Origin: Achatina immaculata
Lineage: Eukaryota > Mollusca > Gastropoda > Stylommatophora > Achatinidae
Length of the DNA: 64,000 bases
Assembly (NCBI GenBank): GCA_009760885.1
Contig: CM019696.1
Location: 40,986,267-41,050,266, forward strand
Direction: 5' to 3'
A program made the position numbers and the translations under genes. Below the pieces are notes generated by a model. The model had not been told where the DNA came from and did no database searches. It saw nothing but the letters and a program-made list of their open reading frames with translations. The stretch's first letter is position 1; the number at the start of each line of letters is the position of its first letter. Positions 11,560 through 22,045 of the stretch are shown piece by piece.

Positions 11560-12867
11560 ACCGCTGAAGCAAAGTGGAGAATTAAATTAATTTTTTTTAA
11601 ATTTGTTGATATTTAAAATATGAAATGCATAAAATCTGATTCAGATCAGCTTACTGGATGAGCATTAATAATTGATTTTGATGAATATGAGTGATAAATA
11701 TGAATTGAAATCATTCATAATTTTATGTCAAAAAGGAAAGAATTCTGTAAAGTAGGATTACTGCCAACCACTTTTTACTTTGAGCTATTTTTAATGTGCT
11801 ATTATGTAATTTTCTGCTCTTCTTGTGGTTGTTGATTGTTTAACTGATTACTGGTTGATGAACCAGTTAGCAAACTGCTACTACACTATACACAGAGTAA
11901 CACAACAACAATGGCCCAAGCATTCTGATGCTCTTCACCACAACACATGTATCACAGAAAGGAACCATAATTAAACTTGCAATCAACTCAAAAACCAACA
12001 AAGTCCTAGTTGGAAAATATAAAAACTGAACCATATTTATTGATGGGCAAAATGAATTGTGAAGGTGAAGATAATGCCAAAAAGCAGTAAAATATTACAT
12101 CACAAGATTCCTAGCATGATTGCTTTACACTATTGGAAAGAAACTTTCTATCAAATTATTACAAAACTTCATACTTGCTAACATTCCAGAACATGTCCAT
12201 TACACAAAACTGCATCACCAAAATATAAGTGGTTACTCTAAGCCTACCCTAGCAAGATAAAGCAATTTTTTAATCAAAAGTCTACATGACAAAATATAAA
12301 CCAAGCCCTCTCCTTAATCTATAACTACATCCTTTCTCCTATCCAAAACCTAATCAAAATCCATGAAGGTCAAAGATCCAAATCATTAAAGTCTACACAT
12401 TGTAGATCCAACAAAAAATTCTGTCCTATAACCCATCATCTTATTCCATCCTATATCATCTCCTATAATTGTTATAGCTCCAGAGTTTAAATAGTTCAAG
12501 ATTTTACCTCAAACTTGAAGCCCACTTCTAGAATTTTCCTCACGTTTTACTTGACATGGACACTGATTCATAAAGGAGAATACCTAAGAATGACAGCACT
12601 TAACTTGCTTAACTCCCCTTTCACTATAACATATACTGTTATATCTGTGCATTACAAAAATGAACCTCCTACTTCTTCTTCTTATATTTAGAACTTGTAT
12701 CACATTGTTTGTTGTGTCTGTAAGTAGAGCTTGTTCATTCTATTTTTTTATAAATAGAGCTCGATTCTTCCATTTCTACATTTAAGTTACTATTCATAGT
12801 GACAGTGGCTGCAGATTTTTGCGTGTTCGCTTGTGGACACTTGCACACCACATTACTCCTGTGCTTA
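11560..12867. other. Intergenic, nothing recognised
   Basis: AT-rich unique-looking sequence without persuasive open frames or repeat ends. Confidence 0.4.
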
Positions 12868-13790
12868 ACATGTTTCGGTTGTTCTTGAAAATATCTTTTA
12901 TTTTACCATGTATTTCAGACTTTGGAAACCTAAAATATTTACTGTTCAGTCAGTCTTTGAAAAACTTCACAGACCCCTGACATGTATGAACTAATGTATA
13001 CAATTCTGAACTGCAATAGGTTGTGTATATTAACATCCACATTATCCAGTGAGATACTGCTACTAAACAAGTGTTTATATTCAGTTTTACAAACGCAGCA
13101 TTTTGTTTAATGCAGACTGTAGCTAGTTTTGAATTATTAAAGATTTATATGAATTTTAAGATTTTTTTAAAAATTGTGTTTGAATGCACAGCATGCACCC
13201 ATGAAATAAAATGTTAACCTTCTGCACTGTTTTTAAAATAAGATACACTGTAGCTAGTTTTGAATTATTGTGCAGTGTTTTATGTATGTATAAGAACTAT
13301 AATCACAATGTGTAATTGTGGCTGGTTTGTTTTATATCAACAAAACAAAATGTTAACCTATTGTAGGCATACACGTCTTTTCCATGCCTAACACTCCTTG
13401 TTGTATTTAAAATATTATATAAGCTTCTGTACTTAGATTTGACCAAGAACCGCTGTGTTCCTAATTGAAATTTGTGTATGTGATGAAATGCATGACATAT
13501 AAATTTCTTTAACATGTTTTGGTTGTTCTTGCAAATATCTTTAATTTTATCATGTACTTTGGAAACCTAAAATATTTATTGTTCTCTATTAACCCCTGAA
13601 AAACTTCACAGACCCCTGAGATTTATGTATAAACTGCTCTATACAATTTTGAACTGCAGTAGGGTGTGTAACAACCACATTATCAAGTGGGATAGTGTTT
13701 ATATTCAGTTTTACAAATACAGTATTTTTTAATGCAGCTAAAGCTAGTTGTGAATTATTCAAGATTTATATGAATTTAAGATCAATAATT
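12868..13790. repeat. Local tandem duplication, about 645-bp spacing
   Basis: The segment from acatgtttcggttgttcttg (12868) to about 13150 recurs from acatgttttggttgttcttg (13513) to about 13785, including aaacttcacagacccctga, tttatattcagttttacaaa and agatttatatgaattt. Smaller shared pieces (tgtagctagttttgaattatt near 13120 and 13252; aaaatgttaacc near 13208 and 13348) lie between. Divergence is moderate, with small indels. Confidence 0.85.
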
Positions 13791-13800
13791 GTAATGTAAA

Positions 13801-14045
13801 TGCGGCCTGGTGAGCTGAGTGATTAGTCATTTGGTCTCTTCGTCCAGTGGTACTGGGTTCAGATCCAAGCTGTGGGATTTTTTTCTGGTACCATCTTATC
13901 AAAGAGGTCACAAGTCCACCCAGCCTCTAAAAATGGGTAGCAGAGAAATCTGGGAAGGTAAATGTGGCCAGGCATGATACTGACAACATCACACTTTCAT
14001 GTGCCTATGGTCTTGAAAAGATGGCATAACACAGTATCCTCAGTA
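13801..14045 (+). mobile_element. tRNA-derived SINE (type 2)
   Basis: Begins gcggcctggtgagctgagtg with an A-box-like stretch and has a B-box-like gggttcagatcc at about 13855. The body includes ctctaaaaatgggtagcaga and gggaaggtaaatgtggccag, shared with the minus-strand copy at 29545-29815 and the fragment at 44615-44760. Confidence 0.75.
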
Positions 14046-14162
14046 CCCCTGCCATGATCACTATAGTGAATTCGCCTTCCATGGTCGTTATAGCAATTTT
14101 GTTTCGTTGCAACGTAAAACTATTGTAAAACTTTTTATTGTACACGATTTATCTGCGCATGT

Positions 14163-14770
14163 CCCCTGGGAACAACTGTATTAAGAGCACACTTATCTTA
14201 ACATAGTGTTTGTGAGACAGGGAACATAGATCTGTTTGCTTAAAAACTCTGACCTACCTCTGTAGCCCAGAAACTTGTAGCAATCAACACTAATTGTAAT
14301 TGTAATTGTTATTTTTGCAAAATGTAATGTCAGGTTGGTGGACGGATGGGGACATGGAGATCTCTGGCGGGGATGAGGGAAGTCTGGTGTGAAACCAATG
14401 AATCCAGGACGTGACAAGCCTATGGGTCTTTACAACAATGGCTATCAGAATGATGTAAACAAAACAGAGCCAGTAGACTATAGGTGGCGGGGAATGGATA
14501 TAGTTGAAGCACTCATCAGATTCCTCATCTCAGAGTCAGAGTGTCTTTGTGGAACTGTCTCAAACCATCTGACATGGAGAAGGGGCTTAAGTACAGCCAC
14601 CAGAGGCTGGAAAACAAAGTTTTGGCCAGGCCAGCCACACTGTCTTCGTGGCAGTCCGAGCAAGACCACAGTCTGCCCTAGCAAGGAAAGGTGCTGAAGT
14701 CGGAGTTACCCAGCCAAAAGGCACATCGCAAAAATCAGGGTAACACGCATTATCGCTAATGAAATGTCTA
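14163..14770 (+). mobile_element. 5' fragment of the RNase H-bearing LINE (family I), with 13-bp flanking repeat
   Basis: Corresponds in + orientation to the 5' end of the minus-strand element at 52040-56058: shared runs include tgtttgtgagacagggaac, ggtggacggatggggacatg and cagaatgatgtaaacaaaac. The ORF1-like start ([17 protein letters not shown]) is preserved. The flanks 14150-14162 and 14771-14783 share tatctgcgcatgt. The 3' part of the LINE is missing, which is the reverse of the usual 5' truncation. Confidence 0.8.
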
Positions 14771-14789
14771 TATCTGCGCATGTTTTATG

Positions 14790-15457
14790 ACTTTTTATAG
14801 TTCATTCACCAGCACAAACGTATCAAAATACTGCCTCTTAAGAACAGGTTCCTCTTCAACAAAGCTAAGTTAGTACATCAAATTCTTTCACGGCATGCCC
14901 CGCCTTATCTATGGAACCTGTTTAAATTTAGCCCAAAGTGCAGCCAATGCTTGAACAACATATGTCTTCCAAAACCTAGACTTGATCTTTACAAGAAAAG
15001 CTTTAGTTATTCTGCTGCTCATCTTTGGAATACCCTCCCATCCTGTATAAAAAAATATAAATTATACTCCTTCCTATAACTACAAGCTTTCCCAATATCT
15101 ATTTGATGTTGACTACATGCCTCCATTAATTATAAAACTTAAAAGTTATCTTAAACTGCTCTTACAGACACCGAATACAATTAATTGTTTTCTGAATAGT
15201 CTCGAAAATTTTGTTTAGTAGATAGCCATTTATAATGTATGTAGTTACTTCTGTACTGAGTGAATGTTTAAGAGCGAAACGTAAATGTTATATTTTATTT
15301 TATGTCTCTCAGCTTCAATGTTAATTATGTTTGTTACATGAACAATTTATAGAATGTTTGTAATAGAGTGAAAGATGTATGATAAAGGGCAGAATGTCAG
15401 ATGGGCCTGCGTGCCCAATTCTTAACCCTTTTGAAATAAAGATCAATCAATCAATCA
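14790..15457 (+). mobile_element. CR1/L2-type LINE, 3' end
   Basis: Encodes the C-terminal end of a CR1-like reverse transcriptase: ILPLKNRFLFNKAKLVHQIL, HAPPYLWNLF and SFSYSAAHLWNTLP, a well-known terminal signature of that group. The 3' UTR ends gaaataaagatcaatcaatcaatc, a short simple-repeat tail as in CR1/L2 elements. Related tails occur at 19690-19778 and 23015-23055. Confidence 0.85.
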
Positions 15458-16010
15458 TTCCAAAGCGTGGCTAACAACCGAGCGAAATCAATGTTTTTAA
15501 CGGATAAATTTAACCATTTGTTGACTCCTTTACTGAAAAACAAATTCATCACAACTGAAACAAAAAGAGCACTGTACAACACAATTTTCCTTCCAAATCT
15601 ATGCTATCAATGTCAGACATGGACACTAAAGCCAAAGACAAAAGAAAAATCATCAACACAGAAATGAGATGTTATGAGAGAATACTAAATCTGACAAGAA
15701 GAGACCAAATAAAAAATGATGCCATCAGGGCAAAGGTTGAAGTAAATGTTGTACTATACCCAGAAACAGCAAGTCAAATGGTTTGGCCATGTTACATGGT
15801 TACCACCAGACAGTATACCACAGAAAACATTCACACTAAGATTTGTAGGTAACGGAGGAAGAGGCTGCCCACACAGGAGATGGAGAGAGGAACTTACAGA
15901 AGCATTAAATATCCCATTATATGAAGCAAATCGCCGAGCCCTAACAAGTGCTCTCAACACTGAAAGATATATGAGGAAAGAGAGGAGATAAGAAGAGATG
16001 AGCTGCTTGA
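15458..16010 (+). mobile_element. LINE family E, RT C-terminal fragment
   Basis: Overlapping frames encode TTETKRALYNTIFLPNLCYQ, QTWTLKPK, RILNLTRRDQIKNDAIRAKV and RGCPHRRWREELTEALNIPL, the C-terminal part of an RTE-like ORF2. One or more frameshifts (near 15640 and 15780). An antisense relative lies at 22620-23010. Confidence 0.85.
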
Positions 16011-16029
16011 CATATCCATGATTCACTAA

Positions 16030-17040
16030 TTCATCACTATCATGATACGAGCATTAAATGTCTCAGTATTGTTCAGGAGCAGGCTTGCTGGTTATGCCAA
16101 TGCTTACTGTTCTTTGTAGTGATATGAGATGTCAAATCTGGACCTGAGCAGCGTGTATCAATTCAGAATTTGTTGTACCTGTTGTTCTGTGACTGCTATG
16201 TCATTACGTCAAATCATCTCACCATGGCTGGCATGGGTGTTAGGCATACCTACATATTAGGCATCCCAGTAGTTGGTCTCTGCAACAGTCATAGAACTGC
16301 TTGAATCACTGAAAGAGAGAAAAGAAAACAAAGAAAAAGACAAAGACTTTTATTCAGGCCAGATCACACGGTCATGGATGAACAATAACATTCATTTATA
16401 ATACATCTTTATTGCCTTCTCATATGTAAATAATAAAATACTTGAATTAAATGAGTGTTCAATTTTGGCTATGTGATGAGGGCAGTTTTTATTCCCACAA
16501 GAGGCGTACCAAAAGAGCTAAGTGATTAATTTTTCATCTGTTTTCCTTGTTTTTATCTGCTGTGTTTTTATATGCAATCATTAAAAAAGGCTTTTGCCGA
16601 AATATTGGATTGCTATATGTTCTTCATCTATACGTGCACATATTACTTTTTGCCAATCTTGTTCCAGCCCACTTTCTTCATGCGTTCTTGAATCTTCTAT
16701 CCAGAGCCACACACTGAGTTTTAAGTAAGCTATCCAACATAAATTTTTCATTTTCTTGCTAGTTGAACACAAATTCGATGTGAATATTAGATTCATTGAA
16801 ACAGGATTACTGTCTAAAAATGTGAATGCAAAAATTATGCTATTTTAGAAATTTGTCATTAAATTTAAAATTATTTACATCTTATATACTGTCTTGCACA
16901 GACATATATGTGTTTATGTCTGCAGAAGGAATGGATGCTAAAAATTCTATTTAATATGTCAGTTTCCATTTACTCCTAACCAGATTGAAATGTGTACCAC
17001 TCTGCAGCTAATGTTAGCCAATCCAGGATATGTTTAAGTT
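16030..17040. other. Intergenic, nothing recognised
   Basis: No supported gene or element; AT-rich, with purine-rich tract at 16310-16350. Confidence 0.4.
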
Positions 17041-17485
17041 CATTCATTCATTCATTTGCATGTCCCTTGAATAACTTTGCCTCCCTAACAGCACTCCTGT
17101 AGGCCTCTCGGTTGTGAGCAAGATGGCTTGCTGCTGATGCATCCATTTGCAGATTATCAATGATGTCTTGCAGCCATCTTCACCTTGGTCTTCCTCCTTC
17201 TTTTTCCCATTATGTACCCTTCCAAGATGGTCTTCTCTAGATTATCATGACGTTTAACAAAACAGCCGAGAAACACATAAATGCCTTTGAATATAAATGC
17301 CACAGAAGAGTTCTTCATATATCAGGGACACAAAAAAGAACAAATATATGCATACTACAAGAACTTAATATTGAATAAGGGTGGCTAGTAAAGAGAATTA
17401 AATAAAGAAAACTTAAATATTTTGGATACATTAAGTGTCCAGGTATCAGAGGCATATGTTGTGATGGGAAAGATGAAGTATTATA
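17041..17485 (-). mobile_element. LINE family A (BovB/RTE-like) 3' end with an internal inverted block
   Basis: Minus-strand 3' end with a (ATTC)n tail at 17041-17056, as at 33308, 39449 and 50138. The piece 17257-17432 is in the opposite orientation and encodes [20 protein letters not shown] on the + strand; 17433-17485 returns to minus orientation. The remaining sequence order is undisturbed. Confidence 0.85.
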
Positions 17486-17654
17486 TGTTTATGTATGTTT
17501 AAGTACAGTATTCAAAATATTTGGTAATTGAATATGAATATTCAAAGTCTGGCATTGTTCAATCAGATACAAGTTCAAACTGAATAATCATTTCATCTCT
17601 ACAAAATGTACAGAAAAAAGGTAATGAATTTAATGAGTAGCAGATGATAGCACC

Positions 17655-17687
17655 GTGATGTTTTGACTTTACGTCTTCATCCAGCAG
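17655..17687 (-). ncRNA. Decayed hammerhead-ribozyme-like motif
   Basis: On the minus strand ctggatgaagacgtaaagtc is followed by aaaacatc. This resembles a hammerhead core: ctgatga, a three-base-pair helix II gac...gtc with a short loop, then gaaac and a cleavage-site-like triplet. Core mismatches suggest it is inactive. Penelope-like elements are known carriers of such motifs; no such element is recognisable around it. Confidence 0.25.
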
Positions 17688-17864
17688 AGGGCAAGAAGTG
17701 TTTCTTCTGACTCCAGTGCTGGTAAACTGTCTCCTGGATATGGCCTGCATTACAAAATTCTGATGTAAGATCTTCTTCTTCTATCTCCCTCCCCTACCAT
17801 CTAAAATCCTTTAGTAATACTTCATCCATTAACTGAAACCTTTTTCAGTATTTCTTATATCTTA

Positions 17865-18430
17865 TGTTTTTCCCGTGCAGTTAAACATCACATAGGGCTC
17901 TCAAAGTAGTTCAACAATTTTTCCTGTCTTGGGCAAGTCTTTCAACCTCATCAAGGGATTTTATGCCTGTTAATTTGGTCTCTCTTAACAATGTCCTCTT
18001 CAGAGTTTCACGCGGTCTGCCTCTTTTTCTTTGGCCTGTTGTGTTTTACTCGATAGCTTGTTTTGGGATTCTCTGATCATTTCTTCTCATCAAGTGACCA
18101 ACATATGTCCATCTCCTTTTCCTGATCACCTATGAGACTGGTTGTTGTTCAGTCATCTGTCTTATCTCTGCATTGTTCCTGAATTTATTCCACTTGATGC
18201 CGAATATTTTCCTTAGGCATTTGTTTTCAAAAGAGTCTAATTTCTTGTCTATTTCTTTTGTTGTTTTCCAGCTTTTGCATGCATAAATGAGGGTGGATAT
18301 TACATTTGAATTGAATAGTCTTAACTTGGTTTTTGTGCTTATAACTTTTGAATTCCATATGTTCTCAAGATTCTTGAAGATCAATGCTGCTTTGCAATTC
18401 TGATTCTAACTTCCTTTCTGGTGTCATTGT
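17865..18430 (-). mobile_element. LINE family C, 3' end fragment
   Basis: Minus-strand frame encodes IFKNLENIWNSKVISTKTKL, RLFNSNVISTLIYACKSWKT and KLDSFENKCLRKIFGIKWNK, with the same 3' UTR as at 25990. It stops at about 18430, where mariner sequence starts. Confidence 0.85.
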
Positions 18431-18431
18431 C

Positions 18432-18985
18432 TTCACTTTCGACTTTTGAAGACAAAATTTTTTACCTTTTGTTGATGATGATGACTTCCACTGAGCACTT
18501 TGGTGTTTAATTGTGGGATCATAGCGGAAAATCCATGTTTCATCCTCTGTAGCAATCAAATTTAAGAAATGTTTATTTCTGTGACACATTTTGATGATGT
18601 CTTTTGCTTACTCAACATGCTGTTTTTGGTCATCAGACAACATATGGTAGAAACTGGCAAGCAACTTTTTTCTTGTCCAAATCGTCCACTAAAATTTTAT
18701 GAATGGTCTCTCAGTTAACACCAAATTCATCTGCCATCATCCTCACAGTCAAACAATGATCTTCTTGTATCCGTTCTCTGACTTTTGCAATGAGTTCTTC
18801 ATTAAAAACAGAAATTGGGCTTCCATGTCTAGTTGGGTTTGTAATCGTTTTCACAACACTTTTTCTATCGTGAATACCACCTGAATATCTGTGCAGAAGA
18901 TGAACAATTATCCTCATAAACTTGTCACATCAATTCAACTGTCTCAATGGCATTTTTCCCGAGTTTTAAACAGAATTTATTGTTA
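18432..18985 (-). mobile_element. Truncated mariner transposase
   Basis: Minus strand encodes the N-terminal DNA-binding part (FNEELIAKVRERIQEDHCLT, VRMMADEFGVN) and then the first catalytic Asp in ATEDETWIFRYD. The second and third catalytic Asp regions are missing because the element ends at the junction with LINE family C. Frameshifts separate the two pieces. It is a different mariner lineage from the one at 41062. Confidence 0.8.
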
Positions 18986-19159
18986 GCTTTTTTGCTCCAT
19001 ACTGATTACGTGACAATGTTTTATAATTTTTTATAAATAGGAAACTACGAGGCTTTGGTATAGTAAAGTAAGAGAACAAATTTTGTATGATTAGACCTCG
19101 AAAAAATCGTAGACAAAGCACTTTAGTGAGACGTGAGAGAAAGAAAAATCACAAGAGAA

Positions 19160-19258
19160 TTACCTGGGATTCGAACACGGACTCCGGTAGGACGAGCAGC
19201 CGTCTAGCCACGAGAGAACAGCTTACTATCGACTTAACCAACTAGCACCCCAATAAAG
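19160..19258 (-). mobile_element. tRNA-like SINE head
   Basis: Minus strand starts ggggtgctagttggttaagt (A box) and ends gtgttcgaatcccaggtaat (B box). The B box is canonical, but the boxes are further apart than in most tRNA genes and the acceptor stem does not pair, so this is more likely the promoter head of a SINE than a tRNA gene. Confidence 0.55.
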
Positions 19259-19689
19259 GTGTTTTGTTGACATAGTCTTTAGTAACCGCTCAGCAAACAT
19301 AAGGGATCGTGACACCCGGAAAGAAACGAGGTCGTGACACAGAAATTCCGTAGCTTAGATTCATTCTCTCTAGCAGGTACCAACTAGACAAACATACACA
19401 CGGTCTCCTGCCATGTCTGGTGCAAACTTGGACAACAATAACAAACGAACGAATACTTATTACATGAAGTTAGTTTCGGATATAGTAAACAATTTTTTAT
19501 AAAATGCACCTCTAACTAGATCAACAAAATGGCGTCTTGATTGTCGTCTGCTTATCGGGCGGTGATGAAAAGTTGCCAGATCATAGATGAAGGTTGCCCC
19601 CTTTGGATTCCATGCTTTGCTTCATAGATGGCATTTTTGTCTTGGCCATAATAAAATCAGACTCCTTACTTAATTGTCGGACCTTGTAT

Positions 19690-19778
19690 ATTAAACTGAG
19701 TGTATGGAAAGAATGAAAGATGGAGTGATGAAGGGCAGAATGTAAGACGGGCCTTTGAAAATAAAGATCATTCATTCA
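19690..19778 (+). mobile_element. CR1/L2-type LINE, 3' tail
   Basis: Matches the 3' UTR end of the element at 14790-15457 (gatgaagggcagaatgtaag, gggcct, aaaataaagatcattcattc), with a CATT-type tail instead of CAAT. Confidence 0.7.
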
Positions 19779-20172
19779 TTACCTGGAACTGTGAGTTGAT
19801 ATTCTTTGGACCCAATAACGTGGAGATGTTGGGCCACAGCATTGTGTTGGCTTGGGAACGGGTTATGGCAGCTATTATTTCAGCCCTGGAGTGTAGCTAA
19901 AAAGCTGGGGATGTGCAATACGTCTTTAGCAGACTCCACCGTCATGATGACTATGGCGAATCCTACCCCGTTAGCCAAGCCAAGCCTGTTACTGGGGATG
20001 CCAGTAAAGGGATAGGGTCTTAGCTATGATTCGCCAACCCTGGCGCGGGCATGTCAGCTATGGGTCGCAGACTGCCAGAAACGGACAGTGTCTTTCCCCT
20101 CTTTGTTGCAAGACTGAGAGCGACATGGTGGAGCGTACTGAGCAGCTGTGGTTTGATGCTCACTTGGAGGGA
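19779..20172 (+). repeat. Dispersed repeat X, copy 2
   Basis: Contains the shared blocks: acctggaactgtgag, gttgggccacagcattgtgt, agcagactccaccgtcatga, and a single ancestral version of the minisatellite seed (ttagctatgattcgccaacc ... gcatgtcagctatgggtcgc). It is interrupted at its right side by the foldback element. Confidence 0.75.
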
Positions 20173-20227
20173 ACGTATAAAACAGGAAAAAGTAGGAGCA
20201 GCTTTATTACTTAACGATTACAAAGTT

Positions 20228-20257
20228 GTGACGTTTCGGCGTGAGCCTTAATCATAC
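20228..20257 (-). ncRNA. Hammerhead-like motif in left foldback arm
   Basis: Minus strand reads gtatgattaaggctcacgcc followed by gaaacgtcac: helix II ggc-tcac-gcc, then the gaaac core and a gtc triplet. The first core reads atgatta rather than ctgatga, with a change at the catalytic G. Possibly degenerate. Confidence 0.4.
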
Positions 20258-20970
20258 AAAAACATACAGGACGAAGAAGTAGAGAGAGGAGATAAAGTAT
20301 GGATTCACATGAATGCTATTTAAAATAATTAAATAAAAATAAATAAAAATTTTTTTAAAAAAGTTTTCTAAAGAGTACTTAGCTGTAAATTGTAAGGTGT
20401 GGCTTGTCCGGCAGTGTGTGTCAGGAATGGATTTAGCAGAACGTGGAGACTTTAAACAGAGACCTGTGACATGTGGTCGGTGGGTTGTAACTGGGGGTGG
20501 TGGATGGGGAACCGGGGAAGGGAGAGAGAGTGTGTGATGCAATATTGACCTAGCTAGGAGAAGTTGAAACAGATGATTGGGGAAGAGGGGTTGCAGAGTG
20601 ATGCTGTGAGGAAGTTTGAAAAGTAAGAAGGGGTGGACTTTGTGGAGAGGTACTGTAATGATTGAAGAGAATGTTACGTGTAACTAAACAGCGAGTTTAG
20701 CCCATGTGGTTCCCTTCCCCGGTTCCCTATCCACCACCCCCAGTTACAACCCACCGACCACATGTCACAGGTCTCTATTTAAAGTCTCCACGTTCTGCTA
20801 AATCCATTCCTGACACACACTGCCGGACAAGCCACACCTTACAATTTACAGCTAAGTACTCTTTAGAAAACTTTTTAAAAATTATTTTTTTTTCTTTAAT
20901 TATTTTAAATAGCATTCATGTGAATCCATACTTTATCTCCTCTCTCTACTTCTTCGTCCTGTATGTTTTT

Positions 20971-21000
20971 GTATGATTAAGGCTCACGCCGAAACGTCAC
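20971..21000 (+). ncRNA. Hammerhead-like motif in right foldback arm
   Basis: Exact inverse partner of the motif at 20228-20257. Because the two arms are inverted, a read-through transcript from either side would carry one sense copy and one antisense copy. Confidence 0.4.
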
Positions 21001-21361
21001 AACTTTGTAATCGTTAAGTAATAACGCTGCTCCTACTTTTTCCTAGTTTATACATTCTAGTATCACATCTTTACTGCTGTGCTTCGTGTATAGTTATATA
21101 CTTATACACTAATTATTGTGTTACTTGGAGGGAATAGCTTTAATAAAATTTGGAGCAACACAGCATCATAGGCAACACTGACAGTATAATTCAAATAGGT
21201 GAATGTGCTGCAGACAAGAAAAGTTAAAATGCTATGGAAACACATTTTAAAGGTCAGATCATAAATAAGAAAATTCAGTTCTGAGAAGTGATATTTTCAT
21301 AAATTCTGTCGCTGTAGACTTTCTACTTCAAGCTTTTTTTTTAATATATGGTGTTATACTT

Positions 21362-21500
21362 TAATACTAAAATTAGATTTTAAAACTTTTAATACTAAAA
21401 TTAAATTGTAAAACTTTTAATACTAAAATTCGATTTTAAAACTTTTAATACTAAAATTAAATTTTAAAACTTTTAATACTAAAATTAGATTTTTAAAAAA
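21362..21500. repeat. 28-bp tandem repeat, about 5 copies
   Basis: taatactaaaattagatttt followed by aaaacttt recurs at 28-base spacing from 21362, with a/g and t/g substitutions. Confidence 0.85.
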
Positions 21501-21844
21501 ATCTAACAAATGCGGTGACCAAACAGAACCATAACTAGCGTGATGCGCTAACCCAGGGCTACAAATTGGGGAAATGGGACATAAGTTTTATATCTAAAAT
21601 CGGGGAAAAAAAATACACTTCTCCTTTATGCAAAGTGGAATTACTTGCAGTTTGAATTTTTTTATGAACTGGAGACTTTCATGATTTTTTTTTTTCATAT
21701 GCAACATTAATCCTAGTTACACTCGCCAAGCTAGAATGGGAATATCAGTTGCAACTGTTCCTCTTTCGCGTTCTCCCTTTTGTCGCTTTTTCAGTATCGT
21801 TTCCGGCAAATTCCGGTATCTTTTTAATTTACGGTAACAAAGGT

Positions 21845-22045
21845 AGAAGCTTATCAAGTGGAACACAACAGACCGAAGAAAAAGAGGTCGATCACGTGAA
21901 ACTCTAAAGGACATTGCTAAGAGAGGCCAAATTAGTAGGCAATAAAATCCTTTGATGAGGTTGAAAGACTTGCCGAAAACAGGAAAACTTGGCGAACTAC
22001 AATGCGAGCCCTAAGTGACGTTTAACGGCACGGGAAGGAAGAAGT
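21845..22045 (+). mobile_element. LINE family C, 3' end fragment
   Basis: Contains tatcaagtggaacacaacag, gatgaggttgaaagacttgc and gtttaacggcacgggaagga, matching the 3' ends at 7180-7390 and 10450-10660. Confidence 0.75.

Larger units (their letters stand above)
20173..21122. mobile_element. Foldback, Penelope-related element with 11-12-bp target duplication
   Basis: Left arm 20175-20521 is the near-identical inverse complement of right arm 20709-21053, separated by a 187-bp spacer. The flanks both read acttggagggaa (20162-20173 and 21123-21134), a target site duplication. Each arm contains ggctcacgccgaaa, the same 14 bases as in the Penelope-like element at 56930-59090. Mirror-image open frames in the arms are by-products of the palindrome. 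No protein is encoded, so it is non-autonomous. Confidence 0.8.

Noticed and set aside
16581..16796. 71-codon minus-strand frame (WIEDSRTHEESGLEQDWQK)
   Set aside because: Looks faintly protein-like but has no recognisable family, splice context or repeat partner in the window.
19160..19258. Possible tRNA gene on the minus strand
   Set aside because: It has good A and B boxes, but the boxes are too far apart and the acceptor stem does not pair; more likely a SINE head.
20252..20976. Two similar open frames of 96 and 90 codons on opposite strands
   Set aside because: They are mirror images produced by the inverted arms of the foldback element; the proline-rich translation is not conserved coding sequence.
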